Part shown: one piece after another, positions 49,111-59,860 of the stretch
How positions within the stretch are numbered: position 1 is the first letter of the stretch
Layout of the letters: every line of letters starts with the position of its first letter
Program-made: the position numbers and the translations under genes
The notes under the pieces: model-generated
Database searches by the model: none
What the model was told of the DNA's origin: nothing
Seen by the model: only the letters and a program-made list of their open reading frames with translations
Origin: Eonycteris spelaea
Lineage: Eukaryota > Chordata > Mammalia > Chiroptera > Pteropodidae
Length of the DNA stretch: 64,000 nt
Assembly (NCBI GenBank): GCA_003508835.1
Contig: PUFA01000027.1
Coordinates: 1,674,001 to 1,738,000, forward strand
Reading direction: 5' to 3'

Positions 49111-50585
49111 AAAAGAGACTTTGTATTAGAATGATTCGGCAAGATTGCAGGACTTGGAATATGGACAGTTTGTGTTCCATGATTTTGCTGAATAACAGAA
49201 TTATTATCTTACATAGAACCATAATCACGTGGTTATTAGTGTGGCTCTTTAAGGAGGAGTGAAGCTTAGAGTCCAGTGTAATCCTCTGTTCTGGTCCCGG
49301 TCGGCTAAGAATATTCCTCCGCCTGAGCAGAATGGCCATCATCACCTCCACCCTGGGTACATCCTCACTGCTGCTGTGATTAAAACTTTAAAATTCTTTT
49401 AAAGACTCCTGTTTGCTCTCCTTCATTCTTCTGCAGGATACCAACTGCAGGGGAGAGTGAAGCATTTCTTTCCCTTTCTTATAATTAAAACCAGTTACTA
49501 GTATTTAGACTTAGAGGAACCGGTTCTGTTGCTATTATTATGTGGAAATATAATATCTGTTCTCTAACAATCCAAAGGTATAAAATTAACATAACAGGAG
49601 TGAAAATGTCTACACTTAGAAAAAAATAAAGTTTTCCTCTGTTAACGGTTATAACTTAACTATTACCTATTAGAAACTATTGAACATCAGCCAACTAATA
49701 ATTTTAAATTCTAGTCAAATCCTAATTCCATCCAGAACACTAGTGCCTGTCTTTAGAAAAAAATAATATATTTCATTACCAAATTATAATTCAGTGTGAG
49801 AATGTGTTACCTCAGGCAACTATATGAAATACTATTAAAAATGCAATTTATTCTACTACATAAAAAAATAACTAAAAGTGCTCCAAATCACAGAAGTGAT
49901 GTAAGCAATGAACTGAAACATATTTCAAATCCATTAAATTTTGAAGTATGTGCATTCTACTTCTATACACAAACTAGCACTTGGGAAAGTCAATGTTATT
50001 TATTAAAATCTAAATTTCATTATAAGAAGAAAATGTTTTGAAAAATGTTATTAATTGTTGAAACTGGGTGAGAAGTGCATGGAGATTCATTATATATTGT
50101 CTCAAATTTTTCGTATGTTTGAAAATTTACATATAAAATTTTTGTTGTGCTAATTGTGAGAACTCTGTTATTTGAATAAAAATATACTTGATCTGGTCTG
50201 ATTTATTTAATTACTGGTGGGAAATCGGAGTGGCTCTTTTTCTGGAAGTCAGTTTCCAAAAGGAAATAAGACCAGCAAAGAGGATAAAAAATATGAAATG
50301 GAAATAGTTGTTAATCAAAGGGGCAGTTATTTCCAGGAAGTGCAGTAGACAAGGTATCATCCCAATATCAGGTTCAAATGTAGCACAAGAACCAGAAAAA
50401 CCTGACACATTGTGTACCTTCATCAAGGTGAAATACCCCAAAGGTACAAATTGATCCCCATGCCAACCTGAATTTAAACAGCCTTTGTATTTCAACCACT
50501 TTGCAATGTATAACCACCTATTTAACCATGTATAACCAGATTCTGACTTTTGTGATAACCGTGCCTTGTCTCTTGGTAATGTTAC
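49111..50585. other. Unassigned noncoding DNA
   Basis: No gene or confident repeat. The 125-codon minus-strand frame at 50211-50588 has no recognisable domain. Confidence 0.5.
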
Positions 50586-50589
50586 CACA

Positions 50590-51050
50590 CATATAGATGC
50601 ATCCCTAAATGATATTTTGCTCAGTTTGGTCTAATTATGAACTTTATGTAAATTGAATCATATTATATATAATGGTTGACTTGTATCTTTTATTTAAAAA
50701 GTCTTTTGAGAGGTTTATCCATGGTGATGTGATTAACTTCAGTTTATTTTTGTGGCAATTCTTTGTTATGAATATACAATTAATTTATTATTGTTGATCG
50801 ACAATTTACTTTTGATGAACTTTTGGGTTGTGTTAATTTTCTAGTTATTACAATTCTTATTAATTTTACATGAGTTGAGTTAATCAAATATAAATCTAAG
50901 AGTAGAATTGCTGAGTCAGTTCAAGGTTTTTAGATAATATAAAACTGGCTTCCAAAATTTTTGAGCCACTATGCATCAGCAATGTAGAAAGTTCCCACGC
51001 CTTTATGTCCTTCCTAATACTTTCATTTTTTGCCTTACGGGCATATTTTT
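50590..51050 (-). mobile_element. Old L1M-type fragment, reverse
   Basis: Reversed L1 word order: 'tgtaaattgaatcatattat', 'gaggtttatccatggtgatg', 'gatgaacttttgggttgtgt' and 'agagtagaattgctgagtca'. Highly diverged. Confidence 0.65.
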
Positions 51051-51369
51051 ACTTTTAAATGAAGCAATGCCTATAAAGATAAGCACCAGGAAAAGAGAAA
51101 AATGATTACAATCTGAACCCCAGTTTATTACTAGCCTCAAGAATTTCACATATTTTTCAGACTCTTGCCAATAATCATTTTTAAAAATAAAAACAAAGGG
51201 TCTCTTTGGGGAGTTGCAAAATAATTATTTCTAAAGTTAAGTAAAAAAAATAACTGCTTGGAGAAAATAAAATTAAGGGAGGCAGACATTTTAAATGAAT
51301 AAAAATTAATTTTGACACTTAGGATTATTACTTGTATTGAATATCTTCCATTTGCCCATTTAGACTGAC
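51051..51369. other. Unassigned AT-rich DNA
   Basis: Nothing recognised. Part of a 107-codon minus-strand frame (51146-51469) crosses it without any domain signal. Confidence 0.5.
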
Positions 51370-51790
51370 TTCCACCCTTCCCATCCTGCTTTCCATTCTG
51401 GGAGTCTGAACTACATGGATAAGAAATCAACGGACCCATTGCTTCTAGCTTCTGGTTGGATTCAGCCAATGGAAAGCTCCAACTGAAAACAGGAAAGAGA
51501 AGTCTCTCTCTTGTGGGACAACAGTGACTTAGCCTGTGTCCTAGAAGTTTCCGCTGCTTTCAAGATATCATCTCCACGAAATGTTCTTATTTTGGGGTCC
51601 AGTAGGCTCTTCCTCCCCTCATCCCTCTAAGTATGGTGTAACAACTTTGTTATTACAAGCTCCATGAGACTCTTCTATCTTTTGTGCTTCCCTCATACCT
51701 TCACCAACCTTTATAAATAATTCATTAAACCTTTCTTAAATTATTTTAAATATGACATCTGTTTTCTGCTGGGATGCTAACTTATACACC
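51370..51790 (+). mobile_element. Old LTR-like repeat, forward
   Basis: Text such as 'cattctgggagtctgaacta', 'ggttggattcagccaatgg', 'aaataattcattaaacctt' and 'gacatctgttttctgctgg' resembles the end of an ancient mammalian LTR or a similar repeat. Family not named. Confidence 0.45.
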
Positions 51791-51794
51791 ACTA

Positions 51795-51964
51795 CAGTAT
51801 CAAACTTTAGTATATACTAAGTCAGCTGGCAGACTTGCTGAAACGCAGATTGCCGGATACCACCTCTGGAACTCCTGATTCAATAGATCTGAGTTAGGAC
51901 CTGTGAATTTACTTCTCTAACAATTCCCAGATGAGGCTCAGAGACCAAGCTTTCAGAACCACTG
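51795..51964 (+). mobile_element. MER5/MER20-type hAT-Charlie element
   Basis: About 170 bases from cagtatcaaactt to tttcagaaccactg. The interior matches the well-known short hAT elements ('gcagattgccggatacc', 'gattcaatagatctgagtta', 'aattcccagatgaggctc'). The inverted termini (cagt.../...actg) are still visible. No clear 8-base target duplication remains. Confidence 0.8.
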
Positions 51965-52171
51965 TGATACTCTGTTTCAAGTTCAACTGGGCTATAAGAA
52001 GTATCAGGTTACTAATACAGACTCAAGTTCCTTTGAGGAAGGAATGTTGCTTGATGGCATAATATGCCACAAGCCCTAGAACTTTGAGATTTAAAAAGGA
52101 GGCTATAAAACATCTTAAGTGTTAACAGAACACTCTCTGTGTGTCTCTGTTCTGTTTCTCCCTGCATTCTG

Positions 52172-52230
52172 TGTCTGTCTGTCTGTCTGTCTGTCTCTCT
52201 CCCTCCCTCCTTCTCTCTCTAACTCTCTCT
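52172..52230 (+). repeat. (GTCT)n and CT-rich tract
   Basis: Six GTCT units followed by ctctccctccctcc-like sequence. Confidence 0.85.
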
Positions 52231-52499
52231 GATTTCAGTGGATAAAAGGAAAAAGGCTATTTCTTTAATTTAGCTTTTTTCCTATGCTGAAACTTTAGTT
52301 AGAAAATTTTTGTATATATGTTTTTTCTTGGCAGCCTAAAAAGTAACATGTTAAAATACATAACTTGGAAAATATTGTTAATTTTCTTCTCCAAATGGCA
52401 AGTGGAATAGGGAGCGTGTAGAGAAAAATGCCCAGGTGAAAAATATATTGTATACATAGAGCCCTTTGGCTTATTGGAAAATGATAGGAGGAAGCCAAT

Positions 52500-52650
52500 A
52501 TTTACCGAGCACCTACTATTTGCCAGTCTTTTATAGAAATTGATTCCTTTCATCCTCCCCCACCCAAAATCTGTGTGGTAGATATTACATCTGGAGTTTA
52601 AAATGAGGAAACAGATCATATGAAGTGAAATAGCCTGCCTGAGACCATAC
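52500..52650 (-). mobile_element. MIR SINE, reverse, left part of a split copy
   Basis: Reverse MIR order: 'accgagcacctactatttgc', 'gtgtggtagatattacat' and 'aatgaggaaacagatcata'. Ends at gagaccatac, where an LTR begins. The MIR resumes at 53185. Confidence 0.8.
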
Positions 52651-53184
52651 TGTAATGCCCTGGTTTGGAACTCCACGAGCCAAGAAGGAAACTGACACCG
52701 ATGCAAGCGCAAGAGGGAGTTTATTGACAAACTCGAGTTTGGACCCCACTCGTTCACTGACGCAGCAGTGGTTGAGAGGAGCCCGACCAAGGGGCTGGGA
52801 CCGAATTTAAAGGGTAAAACCGCACGCCTTGGGAGATGCCTTGGCGTTACCTGATGGGGGGGTTAGGTTGAACTTTAAAGGGATTGGGTGGTTAGGTCTG
52901 CATGCAAAAGGGGGTTGTGTACAGTTGGGGCTGCGTATAGAGGGGGCCGTGCAGAAAGGGCCGAGTGCAGAAGGTAGGGCCGAGTGCAGAAGGTGCCGGG
53001 TGCAGTAATCAGAATATGTGCAGGAGGAAATAAGAGTGGGGGTGCCTTAAGGGCCCACTGATTAGCTGGCTTAGCTGGTTTGGCCAGGTGGTAAGGCATT
53101 GTTCTTGACCACTGGCCTTTGGGGAACTTTTCGTACAATTCATCTTGGGATCACTCAGAAAAATGGAATCATTCCAGTCTTTCA
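52651..53184 (-). mobile_element. Solo retroviral LTR (gammaretrovirus-like), reverse
   Basis: The LTR is 534 bases. On the minus strand it starts tgaaagactgg and ends gcattaca, giving TG...CA ends. It is bounded by a perfect 5-base target duplication, catac (52646-52650 and 53185-53189). AATAAA is at 52720-52725 (reverse), followed by a short R/U5. TTTAAA-like boxes occur at 52806-52811 and near 52873. A perfect 19-base tandem lies at 52957-52994. GC and CpG content are well above the flanks, which suggests a fairly recent insertion. No internal viral genes remain, so it arose by LTR-LTR recombination. The 163-codon and 87-codon minus-strand frames crossing it are incidental. The family name is not determined. 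Confidence 0.85.
52957..52994 (+). repeat. Perfect 19-bp tandem duplication in LTR U3
   Basis: The unit agggccgagtgcagaaggt occurs twice without mismatch (52957-52975 and 52976-52994), with degenerate partial units on both sides (gccgtgcagaa; gccgggtgcag). Repeats of this kind in U3 are often enhancer repeats in gammaretroviral LTRs. That role is inference here. Confidence 0.85.
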
Positions 53185-53300
53185 CATACGACTTGTAAAT
53201 AGTATTGAAACCCAGATCTGTCTATCTTCAATGACTGCGATTTCCCCATTAACCTGCACTAATCCCAAAATAGAACGTAGAGATTGTTATGCATGCTGTA
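53185..53300 (-). mobile_element. MIR SINE, reverse, right part of a split copy
   Basis: Resumes the MIR left at 52650: 'gacttgtaaatagtattgaa', 'acccagatctgtctatcttc' and 'ccccattaacctgcactaat'. Joining at the catac duplication restores normal MIR order. Confidence 0.75.
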
Positions 53301-53309
53301 TGGCCTTTA

Positions 53310-53625
53310 GAACTGAAGGGCTTTGCCCTCAGTAGCCAGAATATTGCCAGCTGACTTCTCTCAGCCCTCAGTGGTCTCCAGGAATTGCCTTCAACTAGAG
53401 AACTGTTTTACCCATGTCACACACTTATCTCTGAGGGGATCATTGATGTAGTATGAAGTCCTGAATCCTTGCAGGCTTTTTTGTGATTAAACCCCAGTCC
53501 AACTGTTCCTTCTGTCCAGTCTTGTCTTCCTCTCTTCTCTTCCATAATGGCAATGTTCCCTAATAAATGGTCAACACACTCATCTCCATCTCAGTGACTA
53601 TTCCCAGAGAACTTAACCTATGACA
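53310..53625 (+). mobile_element. Old LTR-like repeat, forward
   Basis: Text runs 'ctcagccctcagtggtctcc', 'gtcttgtcttcctctcttc', then 'ccctaataaatggtcaacac' and ends 'agaacttaacctatgacaa'. The AATAAA plus the closing 'gaac-taacctatgaca' motif is common to ancient ERVL-type LTRs. Family not named. Confidence 0.5.
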
Positions 53626-53918
53626 AAGCTAGACCCTTTTGCTGTTTCAGATTGGTGTGAATAAGAAATGGCTTATAGAATCATGAATTTCTTTATATTG
53701 TTAGATGGTTTATAATTTGTGTGCTCAGACTCCATTAAAAATGTTAACAGTAATTTAGCTGAAAAGGTCAATAACTGCTGTACCCAGTCTTGAGTAAACA
53801 GATGGATTTCTAACAGAACAAACAAAAACAGAAAAATTGAGAACAAGGCTGAATCCTTAGGAATATCAGAACATGCATTTCCCTGCCCTCTTTCTCTCTC
53901 TCTTCCTTTTTCTGATAT

Positions 53919-53922
<4 letters not shown>

Positions 53923-53989
<67 letters not shown>
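53923..53989 (+). repeat. (CT)n microsatellite
   Basis: About 33 uninterrupted CT units inside a longer pyrimidine-rich zone (53880-54040). The longest dinucleotide repeat in the window. Confidence 0.95.
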
Positions 53990-53991
<2 letters not shown>

Positions 53992-55703
53992 GCCCCCTTT
54001 CTCTCTTTGCCTCCTTGTTTTTCTAATCCTTTCCCTCTTTCCTGTAAACATAAGTCTTGTGTTTTAAGATTTGTTTTTCCCTATGTTTCTTCCCTTCCAG
54101 CTCTTAAAAAAAGTCTCAGGATTTACAATTATTTTGATTAAAGTTATCTTTATGTCCCTGTTTATTAAATTCTGAAAATAATCATTCTCTTTGCATTGTG
54201 GTGGCAGCAATATTATTAGCTTTCTGTCCTCTGAGATTCCTAATCTCTTTCCCCTAGACATCTTAATGAAATTTACAAATCCTATGAAGAAGTTTTGCCA
54301 AGTGTTTATTAGTTGTTCATTTACAGAACATGGATTTGAAACTAGGTGAGGTAGATGCTCCTCTAACATGATTGGAACCAGTAGCTGTTTAGTTAATCAA
54401 AAAGCCAGCTTGAAATGAGTAGGCATACAAGTAATGCATACATCTTAAACATTTTAACTTAAAAATACAAATATATGTTCATTTTCAAATTCTCATGTGG
54501 AGCTAAGGCCTTTCATTAAGCATGGATCAGATGATCAGAGTTCCGTATCATCTTTCCGTGACCAAACCAGTAATGTATTATCCTTAATTTTTAGTTTTAC
54601 ATTTTTTAATATGAAGCAAAAAAACTTAAAAACACTCATGAAGCAAACTTAATGAGGAAACATGTCCTTCACACACTCATCTTTTACAATGTTTGTATCC
54701 ACATCTATCATAGCAAGGACTATATAAATAATTCACTTTTTTTTTGGTATTTCCACTGTGTGCAACTTAGATTTCACAGAAATCAGAAATCTTCAAACTT
54801 AGGTTTCATTGGTTTCTTTATATGTAATTAAGTAACTAATAGTTAGATACTTAAACTAATCATTATATTTAATAATTTCGGTATGACTCACATTTGTCAC
54901 TAACAGGTTTGGCAGCAATCACAGCATACTCTTAGTAGGTGTATAACTCAGTTGAAGCCAGCGGAAGGATGTGGGCCAGCCAGAAAGTAGTCCAGTGCCC
55001 ATGAGCACCTCATATGCCATGGACATCAATTATTATGATTAACAGAAGGAAAGGAGAGTGGTGATTAAGCTGGCAAAGTGGTTAATTCAGAGTTGGTTAA
55101 GAAATCTTCTATTGTATTTTCAAACCCAAATGGTTAATTGAATTATTCTCAGGTTGTTTATATTCTCTAAAAATTAATTCATTTACTTCCTAAAATGTAT
55201 GTAATATTCATAATTTTTATCCAATGCTCCTTCCCCAACATACCTGCCAGGGATACCCATTGTTCCTAAAATATTTTTTAAAACTTCTGTTCCAGTGGTC
55301 ATTACCATATTGATTATTTTTATAGAATGAATACTTAGAGAATTAGACAAGGTATGTATGTGTGTTTGTGTGTGAGTAAAGAAGCTATGTTAGATTGGTG
55401 GAGCCAAATGCAAGAGACATTTCAATCATAATACCCTTTTTTAACATCTCTGAGTCCTTTCAAGAAATATCACTGTTTCCTGGTGGCTGATTAAGTTTTG
55501 ACATTCTTCTCACTCTTTACTTTTCAAGGATTAGGGATGAACTCACAAACTCAAAAAAAATGGAATTATTTTATCACTAAATAAGATTTTACATACCGTG
55601 GTCAAGTATCATCATTTTAGGAGAGAGAAACTATTGTATAGTTTAAATTAGTATGATTTACAGAAACAATAGTAAAAAAAAAATCTCCCCCCACAATACA
55701 ATC

Positions 55704-55731
55704 TACAAACAAACAAACAAACAAACAAAAA
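55704..55731 (+). repeat. (AAAC)n repeat
   Basis: Six to seven caaa/aaac units. Confidence 0.9.
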
Positions 55732-56206
55732 CAATAACAGCAACAAAAAAACAACTCTAGATAACACTCAGGGCATGTATTATCTGAAATTATGCATTGT
55801 TAAAAAGATAACTAAATTTGGCAAAAGTACAGAAGCTCTGGAGAGTTCCTCTGTGCCTGTTGGCTACCTTAGTGGTTTCACCTCCCACCCTAGCAGAGAG
55901 CATTTTAGTGAGCCCAAAGGGAAGAATCAAAAGGCCTCTCGTTGACCTTGGTTAGTTTTTTCCCCTAAAGGTTAGAGAATGACCTTACATTTGGTAGATA
56001 GATCTCATGTCATAATAAATTATCTGAAATACATTTAAAGAAATGATTGATATTAACTTTTTCTTATTTTTTAAGACATTTTAAAGTCATCTAAATATTC
56101 TAGCCGGGAATTTTGAGTCCCTAACCAGGACTCTGTCACTCCATCCCATGGAACAGGAGCCAGTACTGTGAGAAACACACATTTTTTCCTTTTAATACTC
56201 AGTCTA

Positions 56207-56210
<4 letters not shown>

Positions 56211-56242
<32 letters not shown>
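56211..56242 (+). repeat. (AG)n microsatellite
   Basis: Sixteen uninterrupted AG units. Confidence 0.95.
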
Positions 56243-56244
<2 letters not shown>

Positions 56245-57074
56245 AAAAGTATTATTATTTTTTTTAATGACTAGACAAAGGAAAGAGATCTATTAGGAAG
56301 TAGCCAATACAATAGGCTTTCAACACTGCAGTATTTATATCATAACCAAATCCCAAATCATATGATGACCACATTTACCAACCCCTAAATCAGGATATAT
56401 ATATTGTGATAGATATGAGTATATTTTTGCTAAATGAAGATAATAAGCTGAATGTATGAAACTGAAAATGTGCCTGAACAAACAGATTCATAGAAGACAA
56501 AACTATAGAATCAATAATTAGGACAATGAATTTGTTTGCAAATTTCACATTGATTTTCAAAAATTTTCAAGATCAGTTTTCAATAAACCTACATCTTGGT
56601 ACATAACTTCGGTTCTTTCTGTAATTGCTGAGTCAGTGTCATATAATAACAAGCTCCAGAATGACCGACCTGATTCCAGATCTATTGATTTGAAAGTAGC
56701 CCTGTTCATCTTGAGCAAGCCTCTCAAACGCTCTGCTGCAATTCCTTCCATTTGTGAAATAAACAATCATAATTCTGCTTTGTACACAATTATTCTTACT
56801 CTCCACAGAAAGACTGCTTCTTAACTTCTCTTTGGATGATGGTAAGCACTAAAATCCTGATTTAACAGAATACTAATAAAAATGCCTAGGTAGTTTACCT
56901 TTATGTAATAAAAATTTGTTTAAAGTGAAAAATAATAACAATTTTATAAAGTTAAAATAATGACAAAATCTATAAAAAACTATTTGAAATTCACTATAGC
57001 TATAGATTATAAAGTTATTATTGCATAGAAACCATTTGTTAAGGTGAGGATGAAAAGTCTGTTAAAGCCATCTC

Positions 57075-57555
57075 AACTGGATAAAGAAAATGTTACATAA
57101 ATACCATGGACTATTACTCAGCCATAAAAAAGAATAAACTCTTACCATTTGCACCATGGATGGACCTAAAGGGTATTACGCTATGTGAAATAAGTCAGTC
57201 AGAGAAAGAAAAATACCATATGATTTCACTAATATGTGGTATAGAAAAAAACAAAATAAATGAACAAATAAAACAGAAACAGACTCGTTAAAACAGAGAA
57301 CACACTGATGGTTACCAGATGAGTGGGAGCTTGGAGGGCTGAGTGAAAAAGGTGAAGGGATTCAGAAGTACAAATTGGTAATCACAAGGATGTAAAGTAC
57401 ATCATAAGGAACATAGAGTCAATGACATTGTAATAATGATGTATGATGTCAAGTGGGTACTAGAATAACAGGGAGGTAACTATATAATGTCTAACCATTA
57501 TGCTGTACACCAAAAACTAATTTAATATTTTATGTCAACTGTAACTGAAAAAAAA
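57075..57555 (+). mobile_element. L1 3' end (ORF2 tail plus 3' UTR), forward, 5'-truncated
   Basis: Ordered L1 words: 'ccatggactattactcagcc', 'atgtgaaataagtcagtcag', 'gatggttaccagatgagtgg', 'acaaattggtaatcacaagg' and 'accattatgctgtacacc', ending in an A8 tail near 57548-57555. It is the least diverged L1 3' end in the window but still short and broken. The 61-codon frame at 57106-57291 is the remnant of the ORF2 C-terminus. Confidence 0.85.
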
Positions 57556-58275
57556 GGAGTGGGTGGTGCATGTCAGGGCGTGGCAAGCCGGGAAACTGAC
57601 TACATAAATACATCACCCATCTCCATTTATTTTTCTCCCTTTTTCTCCTGATAAAACAGATCTGACTTTTCTGACGTTTTCCATTGCTTCTTTACTAATT
57701 GTCATATTCCAAATCCTTTTACTAACATATTGCATGTCCTTCTCCTGAAATGCTTTTCAAAGCCATCGTCACTGATCCCATTAAGTCTTCTTCTACTTGA
57801 CAGAATTGTGCCTGCCTAGACTCTGACACTGATCATTCGATATTGATAAATATGATGACAAGAAGAGCTTCCATGGATTTTTTTAAAAAAAATTGTGTGG
57901 CTCTCTTTTCACTGATTTCACATTAATAAAAGTTATTTTGATGTTTTTAAAATTGCTTAGTTCTATTTTAAAATTCAAAACCAGCACAATTTTACATAAG
58001 CATAATAGGGCATCTAGCTCTGTAAGCATATTTGTTTTTGAACAGGGTAAAGAGCTTGATAACTGCGCAGGCAGTTTTTTTCTCAAATCGTAAGCAAGAA
58101 ATTATTATAATAATTTATGATAAGAACCTTAACTAAGGCAGTGATCACTGGAAGAAAAGAAGGATAAGACAGGATTAAAAATTCTATGGAAAATGGAATC
58201 AACAATACTGATTGTGATAGTATTTATTGAGGGGAAAAAAGTCAAATATTTTCTAGGTAAATAGTTCAATAAATA
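57556..58275. other. Unassigned noncoding DNA
   Basis: Mirror-image frames at 57883-58093 are not genes. No named repeat recognised. Confidence 0.5.
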
Positions 58276-58279
58276 GTGA

Positions 58280-58468
58280 TAATGTCAGCCTCAGTACATG
58301 TGCCCACCCTAAGCATCTAAGCTAGCAAACCTTAGGCTTTCCTGGTTATGCCATTCTCTCTCTGGAACCTCTGTGCATTTGCAGAAACTGGGCCCTTTGA
58401 ATTAAATGTCTTTTCTCCCTCGTCTGCCTAGAAAGCTCCTTCAAAGTCATATCAAAATTTTCATCTCA
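58280..58468 (+). mobile_element. L2 LINE 3' region, left part of a split copy
   Basis: Forward L2 order: 'ttatgccattctctctctgg', 'aacctctgtgcatttgcag' and 'gcctagaaagctccttcaaa'. It is cut by a 5S-SINE and continues after 58668. Confidence 0.65.
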
Positions 58469-58668
58469 TCTATAGCCATGCCACCCTGAACAAGCCCGAT
58501 GCAGTCTGATCTCAGAAGCTAAGCAGGGTCAGGCCTGGTTAGTACTTGGATGGGAGACCACCTAGGAAGACCAGGTGTAAAAAAGATAATAATAAGGGAT
58601 TGTAAGCTGACAAGATCCTTGCAATCTATGAGGTCAACCAAGGGTTGCCTCGCCTAAAAAAAAAAAAA
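58469..58668 (+). mobile_element. 5S rRNA-derived SINE (MEG-R-like), copy 2
   Basis: The head matches 5S rRNA from tatagccatgccaccctgaa to aagaccaggtg. It keeps a good A box (agctaagcagggtc) and box C (acttggatgggagaccacct). It lacks the last bases of 5S (gctgtaggc) present in copy 1. The body (gtaagctgacaagatccttg, then aggtcaaccaagggttgcct) matches copy 1, and it ends with a pure A13 tail. The flanks ttttcatct / tttttatct are a plausible target duplication with one mismatch. Confidence 0.9.
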
Positions 58669-58915
58669 GTTTTTATCTTTTCTGGGAAAGTTTCTTTGAG
58701 TCATCAGACAGCTAAAGGCTCCCTTCTTATGTTGCTTCATCTACTTCTTATACTTCTATTATAATACCAGCATTTAAAATTATAATTATTTACAAGTCCA
58801 TCTCCTAGTCCTCAAGGACAGGGCAGTATTTTATTCATCTGAATGTCCCCGAGGCAGCAAACAATCCCTGGAATGTGACATAGCTATTTACTGAAAATGT
58901 GAATGGGATGATAAT
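58669..58915 (+). mobile_element. L2 LINE 3' region, right part of a split copy
   Basis: Continues the L2: 'tctgggaaagtttctttgag', 'ctacttcttatacttctat', 'cctcaaggacagggcagtat' and 'gaatgtccccgaggcagc'. Diverged, with no frame. Confidence 0.65.
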
Positions 58916-59029
58916 GACTTAAGTTTGGTTTCTTATGGCAGTAGAGTATTAATGACACCACTGAAAATATGGATCAAGAACCCAGAAATAGTACACAGAT
59001 ATGGATGCAGATTAATTTGGATCACTGAG

Positions 59030-59860
59030 AAAGAATGTGTACCAGAGGGGAGAAGAAAAGGAATGGACACAGGTTAAGAAAGCAGGGAAAGAGAGCACGA
59101 GCAGTCCCCCCACCAGGCGAAAAACCAGAGAAGAGTAGTTTCCTAGAAACTAAGAGAGAAAAAGATAGTTCAGCTGGAAGAAGCAGTTAGTGGTGTCAAG
59201 GAAAGCTGCTTCCTTCTCTATAAAATATGGAATAAAACACCTAATACACAGGATTATGTTGAAGACTAAATAGCATATGTGACAATTCTTAAAACAGTGC
59301 CAGGGACAAAATGGTGGCTAAATAATTATTTCAAAATCAAATACAATGAAAATTGAGATGAAAAAATTCGATCTGGCCATTAGGAAGTAGATGGAGTTGA
59401 CCTTTGTGTGAACAGCTCCATTAGAAAGGAAGAAACAGAAGCTAAATTGAAGTAAACAGTGAAAGTGGAGTGAAAAAATAAAAAGCAAAAAGATATTTTC
59501 CTTTCAAGAACCGCATTGTTGAAAGAGAGAGGAGAGTGAGGTTGGTGGGCTCAAAAGAAGGCAGGCTTGTGTGGGAAATGTTTGGTTATAGGACACAAAA
59601 ATTTTGAGCATGTACATAGCCAAGGAGATGGAGTCAATAGAGAGGAAGAAGACACATAATCTACTGAGTACAGAAAAGAGCAGTCGAGATAACTTTACAT
59701 TTAATGAAAAGTTAAGGGAAGTTATGAGTCCTCTTTTGGGATAGGAGATTAGGTTTCCTGGTGACAGTGCAGGTGATTTGGGGTTTAAGAGAAGTCATAA
59801 GTGTGTGAAGTGGCCATCCTGAGAATGGGAAAGAAAGATACTGAGGGGTAAGTTAAAAAA
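59030..59860. mobile_element. Purine-rich ancient repeat, copy 2 (unnamed), with a MIR inside
   Basis: An A/G-rich stretch with the same character and several shared words as 44770-45540. It reads 'gaagcagttagtggtgtcaa' before an inserted MIR and 'gaagtagatggagttgacct' after it. Identity with copy 1 is low, so the relation rests on word order. Confidence 0.4.
59210..59340 (+). mobile_element. MIR SINE, forward, nested
   Basis: MIR 3' part: 'ttctctataaaatatggaat', 'cacaggattatgttgaagac' and 'aacagtgccagggacaaaat'. It sits inside the purine-rich repeat, so that repeat is at least as old as this MIR insertion. Confidence 0.6.

Larger units (their letters stand above)
53626..57070. other. Mostly unassigned AT-rich DNA
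   Basis: Holds (CT)n, (AAAC)n and (AG)n simple repeats listed separately. Frames at 53866-54067 come from the (CT)n, and the 101-codon frame at 54064-54369 has no recognisable domain. Confidence 0.5.

Noticed and set aside
52299..52790. 163-codon minus-strand open frame, the longest in the window
   Set aside because: It runs across a MIR and the 3' end of a solo LTR inserted in that MIR, so it cannot be an old gene. No domain or signal is seen.
53866..54067. Frames rich in Leu-Ser or Arg-Glu
   Set aside because: Direct translation of the (CT)n / (GA)n microsatellite on the two strands.
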